A stretch of DNA of 38,874 bases from Candidatus Daviesbacteria bacterium RIFCSPLOWO2_01_FULL_39_23 (lineage in GTDB: Bacteria > Patescibacteriota > Microgenomatia > Daviesbacterales > UBA10151). Shown here one piece after another: positions 36,565-38,874 of the stretch. The notes under the pieces were generated by a model. It searched no databases. It was given only the letters and a program-made list of their open reading frames with translations, and was not told the DNA's origin. The position numbers and the translations under genes are program-made. Positions within the stretch are counted from its first letter, which is position 1, and every line of letters begins with the position of its first letter. The stretch covers positions 357,449 to 396,322 of the forward strand of contig MFDN01000001.1 in the NCBI GenBank assembly GCA_001776935.1, written 5' to 3'.

Positions 36565-36826
36565 TTACTCTACCTTTTGCCAGATATTTGTTTTACCTTT
36601 ACTAAAGGTAATAGCATCCTGGGTGGTTTGAAAAAGAGAAATATCTTCAAAAGTCTTTTCCAGCTTGGCTTTACCATAATGGTAAATATGTTTTTTTCTT
36701 CTTTCATCTGGTTGAACAAACAAAATCATGGGAAAAGGGCTGTTTTCTGTATTTGCCTGCCATGCTCCATCTTCACAAAACTTAATATATTTCCTTACGG
36801 CAAATCTCCCTTGGCCTGCAGATTTT
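36565..36826 (-). pseudogene. C-terminal remnant of a mobile-element protein, possibly replication-relaxation family
   Basis: Startless frame KSAGQGRFAVRKYIKFCEDGAWQANTENSPFPMILFVQPDERRKKHIYHYGKAKLEKTFEDISLFQTTQDAITFSKGKTNIWQKVE*; not in ORF track. Confidence 0.5.
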
Positions 36827-37000
36827 AGTGAGACTTATAAAAGATCCCGTATACGCCAGCTTCGGGTGCTACTTGGTTCAATCTTTCCTTCCGGACTGGC
36901 TTGGAAGTATGAGGGTACATTGAACCATAAGATTAGCCCTATATATCAACCTATTCGCAACTTTGAAGAAAGTAGCGTCTCACTCAGTAGCGATCTATGA
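36827..37000 (+). pseudogene. C-terminal remnant of a probable serine recombinase
   Basis: SETYKRSRIRQLRVLLGSIFPSGLAWKYEGTLNHKISPIYQPIRNFEESSVSLSSDL* resembles large serine recombinase tails; no catalytic domain present. Confidence 0.45.
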
Positions 37001-37386
37001 TACCGCTCGAATATATTTTATCAGGAATTGCTAGGTGATCAAAGCTTGCAAGGGAAAGGGGTCAAGGGGAAAAGGAATTGCAAGCCACATTTGCATTTGC
37101 GCCCAGCTCTTCTTCGTACCCGACCGCATTACAAATCCCAACCTCCAACAACAAATCGACGCATCGGTTCGGTCGCTCAGCCCCGCTTCGCGGGGCTTCG
37201 CTAACTCCTGCATTGTCGTCGTGACGCTTCGCTCAGTCGCCTTCGGCGACTTCGCTGCAAACAAATTTACAGGAAGAAATTTTCGCCAGAACAAGGGGAA
37301 GGGGAAAAGGAAAAGCGGAGAGGCAACTGTGGCACTCCCCAGAAATAATTTTAAAATTTACATATTTTATTGAATACCACATTTAT

Positions 37387-37490
37387 CTTGTTGTAACAAG
37401 CTAATCACCACAACCCTAGGTTGTGGACCACAATTGTGGTAGGAGTGCGTAAAACTCCACAATTGTGGAGTTGTGGTAGGTTGTGGAGCT
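37387..37490. repeat. Cluster of CCACAA/TTGTGG half-sites forming nested palindromes
   Basis: CTTGTTGTAACAAG, CCACAACC-CTA-GGTTGTGG, ACCACAATTGTGGT (14-bp perfect), ACTCCACAATTGTGGAGT (18-bp perfect), plus two further TTGTGG. Confidence 0.95.
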
Positions 37491-37549
37491 AGTTTGATGT
37501 TCCTGGCAACCCACCCTCCCAAATAGTTGTCGCGGCACCCCCGCTTTTG

Positions 37550-37915
37550 GGCGAGTGGTCGCCCTAGGGGGCGACTCGCCTATATCTTTGCCTTACGAAA
37601 AGGTCTATACAGTCTCTAACACGGCGGGAAACGGTGCACAAAAACGCTTCGCGCGTTTCCCGCCTACCTATTCCTCTTTCTATTTCCGCCTGCCGTTGCG
37701 GGGGTATTCCGCTTTCGCCCCCGCCGCAATTTTTACCCTGTTCTGTTTCCATACCGTTCGGTCCCGTCTCGAGACGGGACACTCACAGCTGATTCCTATG
37801 GCTCGGGCCGGTTTTCTCAAAATCCAAAGTTATCTTTTCGGCCCTCGCGTATATTCGGGCAGCACCCAATTTTATTTTTTTTAAATCCCGAAATTTCCTT
37901 CTAATGGTGCTGCCC
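37550..37915. repeat. Series of GC-rich inverted repeats in non-coding DNA
   Basis: GGCGAGTGGTCGCCC...GGGCGACTCGCC (37550-37580); GGCGGGAAACG...CGTTTCCCGCC (37623-37664); GTCCCGTCTCGAGACGGGAC (37761-37780); GGGCAGCACC...GGTGCTGCCC (37857-37915). Confidence 0.9.
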
Positions 37916-37982
37916 TCAGTGATGGGTCTTTATACCTGGACAGGGCGGGGGCGGCGGAACCGCGACAAAAAGAAAAAAAGAT

Positions 37983-38285
37983 TTATACTTTACTTAAAAT
38001 AATTCCGATGATTATCCCGCCAACAATACCAATTCCCAAAATCGGAGCGTAGGTTTTGGTAATAATTGCATCAGGCAAACTCAAGAATAATCCAATCAAT
38101 GCACCAGTTGCCCATTTGGGCATAGGCAAGTTTACAGTTGCAATCAAAAACCCAATGGCAAAACGGTTGATGAAAGAAGCAACCATTGCAGTTGCTTTAT
38201 TTGGCAGAGGCAAAGGAACCATAACTAAAACATCCAAAATACCAAATGCTAATCCTGCGATAATTCCCTGAATGACTGCGGTCAT
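37983..38285 (-). CDS. Small multi-TM hypothetical membrane protein
   Basis: MTAVIQGIIAGLAFGILDVLVMVPLPLPNKATAMVASFINRFAIGFLIATVNLPMPKWATGALIGLFLSLPDAIITKTYAPILGIGIVGGIIIGIILSKV; TGATATACT extended -10 upstream. Confidence 0.75.
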   Translation of the reverse strand: MTAVIQGIIAGLAFGILDVLVMVPLPLPNKATAMVASFINRFAIGFLIATVNLPMPKWATGALIGLFLSLPDAIITKTYAPILGIGIVGGIIIGIILSKV

Positions 38286-38353
38286 ATTAATTTGAGTATA
38301 TCACCCAGTCTAAAAAGTTGCACCTTAAATCATCTTAGGATTATACTGAAGAT

Positions 38354-38874
38354 ATGGATAACCTGCCCAATGATCCATCAAATCCAAACAACGGAAACAA
38401 CAACAATCCACCTGCCTCGCCTGACGGCAGTCAAGGCGGGCCCCCGCCATTTGGTTCCGGCTTTGCCCCTCACACCAACCCAATAGATCCAAATAACTCG
38501 TACCAAGCCCAACCACCTCAACAACCAGCTCCTCCTGTCCCAAATCTCCCCAATACCCTTAACACCCCCTTGTCCTCCGAAGCCTTGGCGAAGGAGGATG
38601 AAAACCCTGATGCTTTAAAACACGAACACTATTCAGAAGCAGCCCAAAACAAACCAAGAGATGAACATGGCCACTTCAAGAGCAACAGCTCGCAAGCTCC
38701 GCTTATTCATACTAATCCAGATCCCCAAACACCCCCAACTTCCCCTAATCCCCCAAATCCTTCTTTACCCAGCGAAGCTTCAACGAAGTCGGGCTTTCTC
38801 CCTCCCATCATTGAAATAAATCAAAATACTAAACCTACTGAAAAAGAAGACCCTCCTCTTTTTGGCTTCTTTCT
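38354..38874 (+). CDS. Pro/Asn-rich disordered N-terminus of a protein running off the window
   Basis: MDNLPNDPSNPNNGNNNNPPASPDGSQGGPPPFGSGFAPHTNPIDPNNSYQAQPPQQPAPPVPNLPNT...; open to window end; TATACT box 6 nt before ATG. Confidence 0.7.
   Translation, partial: MDNLPNDPSNPNNGNNNNPPASPDGSQGGPPPFGSGFAPHTNPIDPNNSYQAQPPQQPAPPVPNLPNTLNTPLSSEALAKEDENPDALKHEHYSEAAQNKPRDEHGHFKSNSSQAPLIHTNPDPQTPPTSPNPPNPSLPSEASTKSGFLPPIIEINQNTKPTEKEDPPLFGFF

Noticed and set aside
36728-37000. Full ORF 36728-37000 as a gene
   Set aside because: Only the second part resembles a protein family tail; the first part is antisense to the truncated minus-strand frame ending at 36565.
37407-37490. DnaA-box cluster / chromosomal origin
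   Set aside because: Half-site TTGTGG does not match TTATNCACA well, and dnaA/dnaN are not present nearby; kept only as an unspecified palindromic cluster.
37031-37884. ORFs 37031-37294(-), 37035-37373, 37555-37884 and 37564-37782(-)
   Set aside because: They run through overlapping hairpins, have atypical composition and no recognisable motifs.
1-38874. CRISPR array
   Set aside because: No regularly spaced direct repeats of 24-40 nt seen; repeats present are tandem heptads or inverted repeats.
1-38874. rRNA genes
   Set aside because: No conserved 16S/23S/5S segments recognised.

Overview
The gene content and AT-rich compact style suggest a Patescibacteria/CPR-like (possibly Microgenomates-type) bacterial genome; lineage is inferred, not computed. 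The left ~28 kb is mostly intact. It holds a MEMO-like protein (partial), a membrane-anchored alpha-2-macroglobulin carrying an inserted Hint (intein-like) domain, a rhomboid protease, tRNA-Thr(CGT), a MASE3-like/PAS histidine kinase plus response regulator, a LysM protein, tRNA-Asp(GTC), a TPR protein and a PRTase-like protein. It continues with PolX/PHP, LemA, HtpX, a gatC/gatA/gatB cluster interrupted by three inserted or duplicated structures, DnaE, ribosomal protein L19, archaeal-type PEP carboxylase, a YraN-like protein, a UDP-sugar dehydrogenase, a Nudix protein and an MgtC/SapB-DUF4010 membrane protein. The interval ~28.4-31.1 kb is a run of disrupted minus-strand genes. It is followed by a 1.37-kaa mosaic subtilase. 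From ~35.9 to 37.0 kb there is a relic of a plasmid/ICE-like element, then ~0.9 kb of hairpin/palindrome-dense non-coding DNA, then a divergent gene pair at the right edge. The strongest observations are: (1) a 128-aa mini-Hint domain at the bait-region position of an A2M with an intact CTEQ thioester; (2) a recurrent TGnTAnnnT-N6-ATG arrangement implying leaderless mRNAs with an extended -10 box; (3) a GIY-YIG cassette whose inverted repeats run from the gatC stop to the gatA start codon; (4) a second foldback element and an 80-bp-offset duplicated gatB start in the same operon; (5) in-frame heptad-type microrepeats in housekeeping genes; (6) a palindromic CCACAA/TTGTGG cluster. All calls come from reading the sequence and supplied translations; no database search was run.
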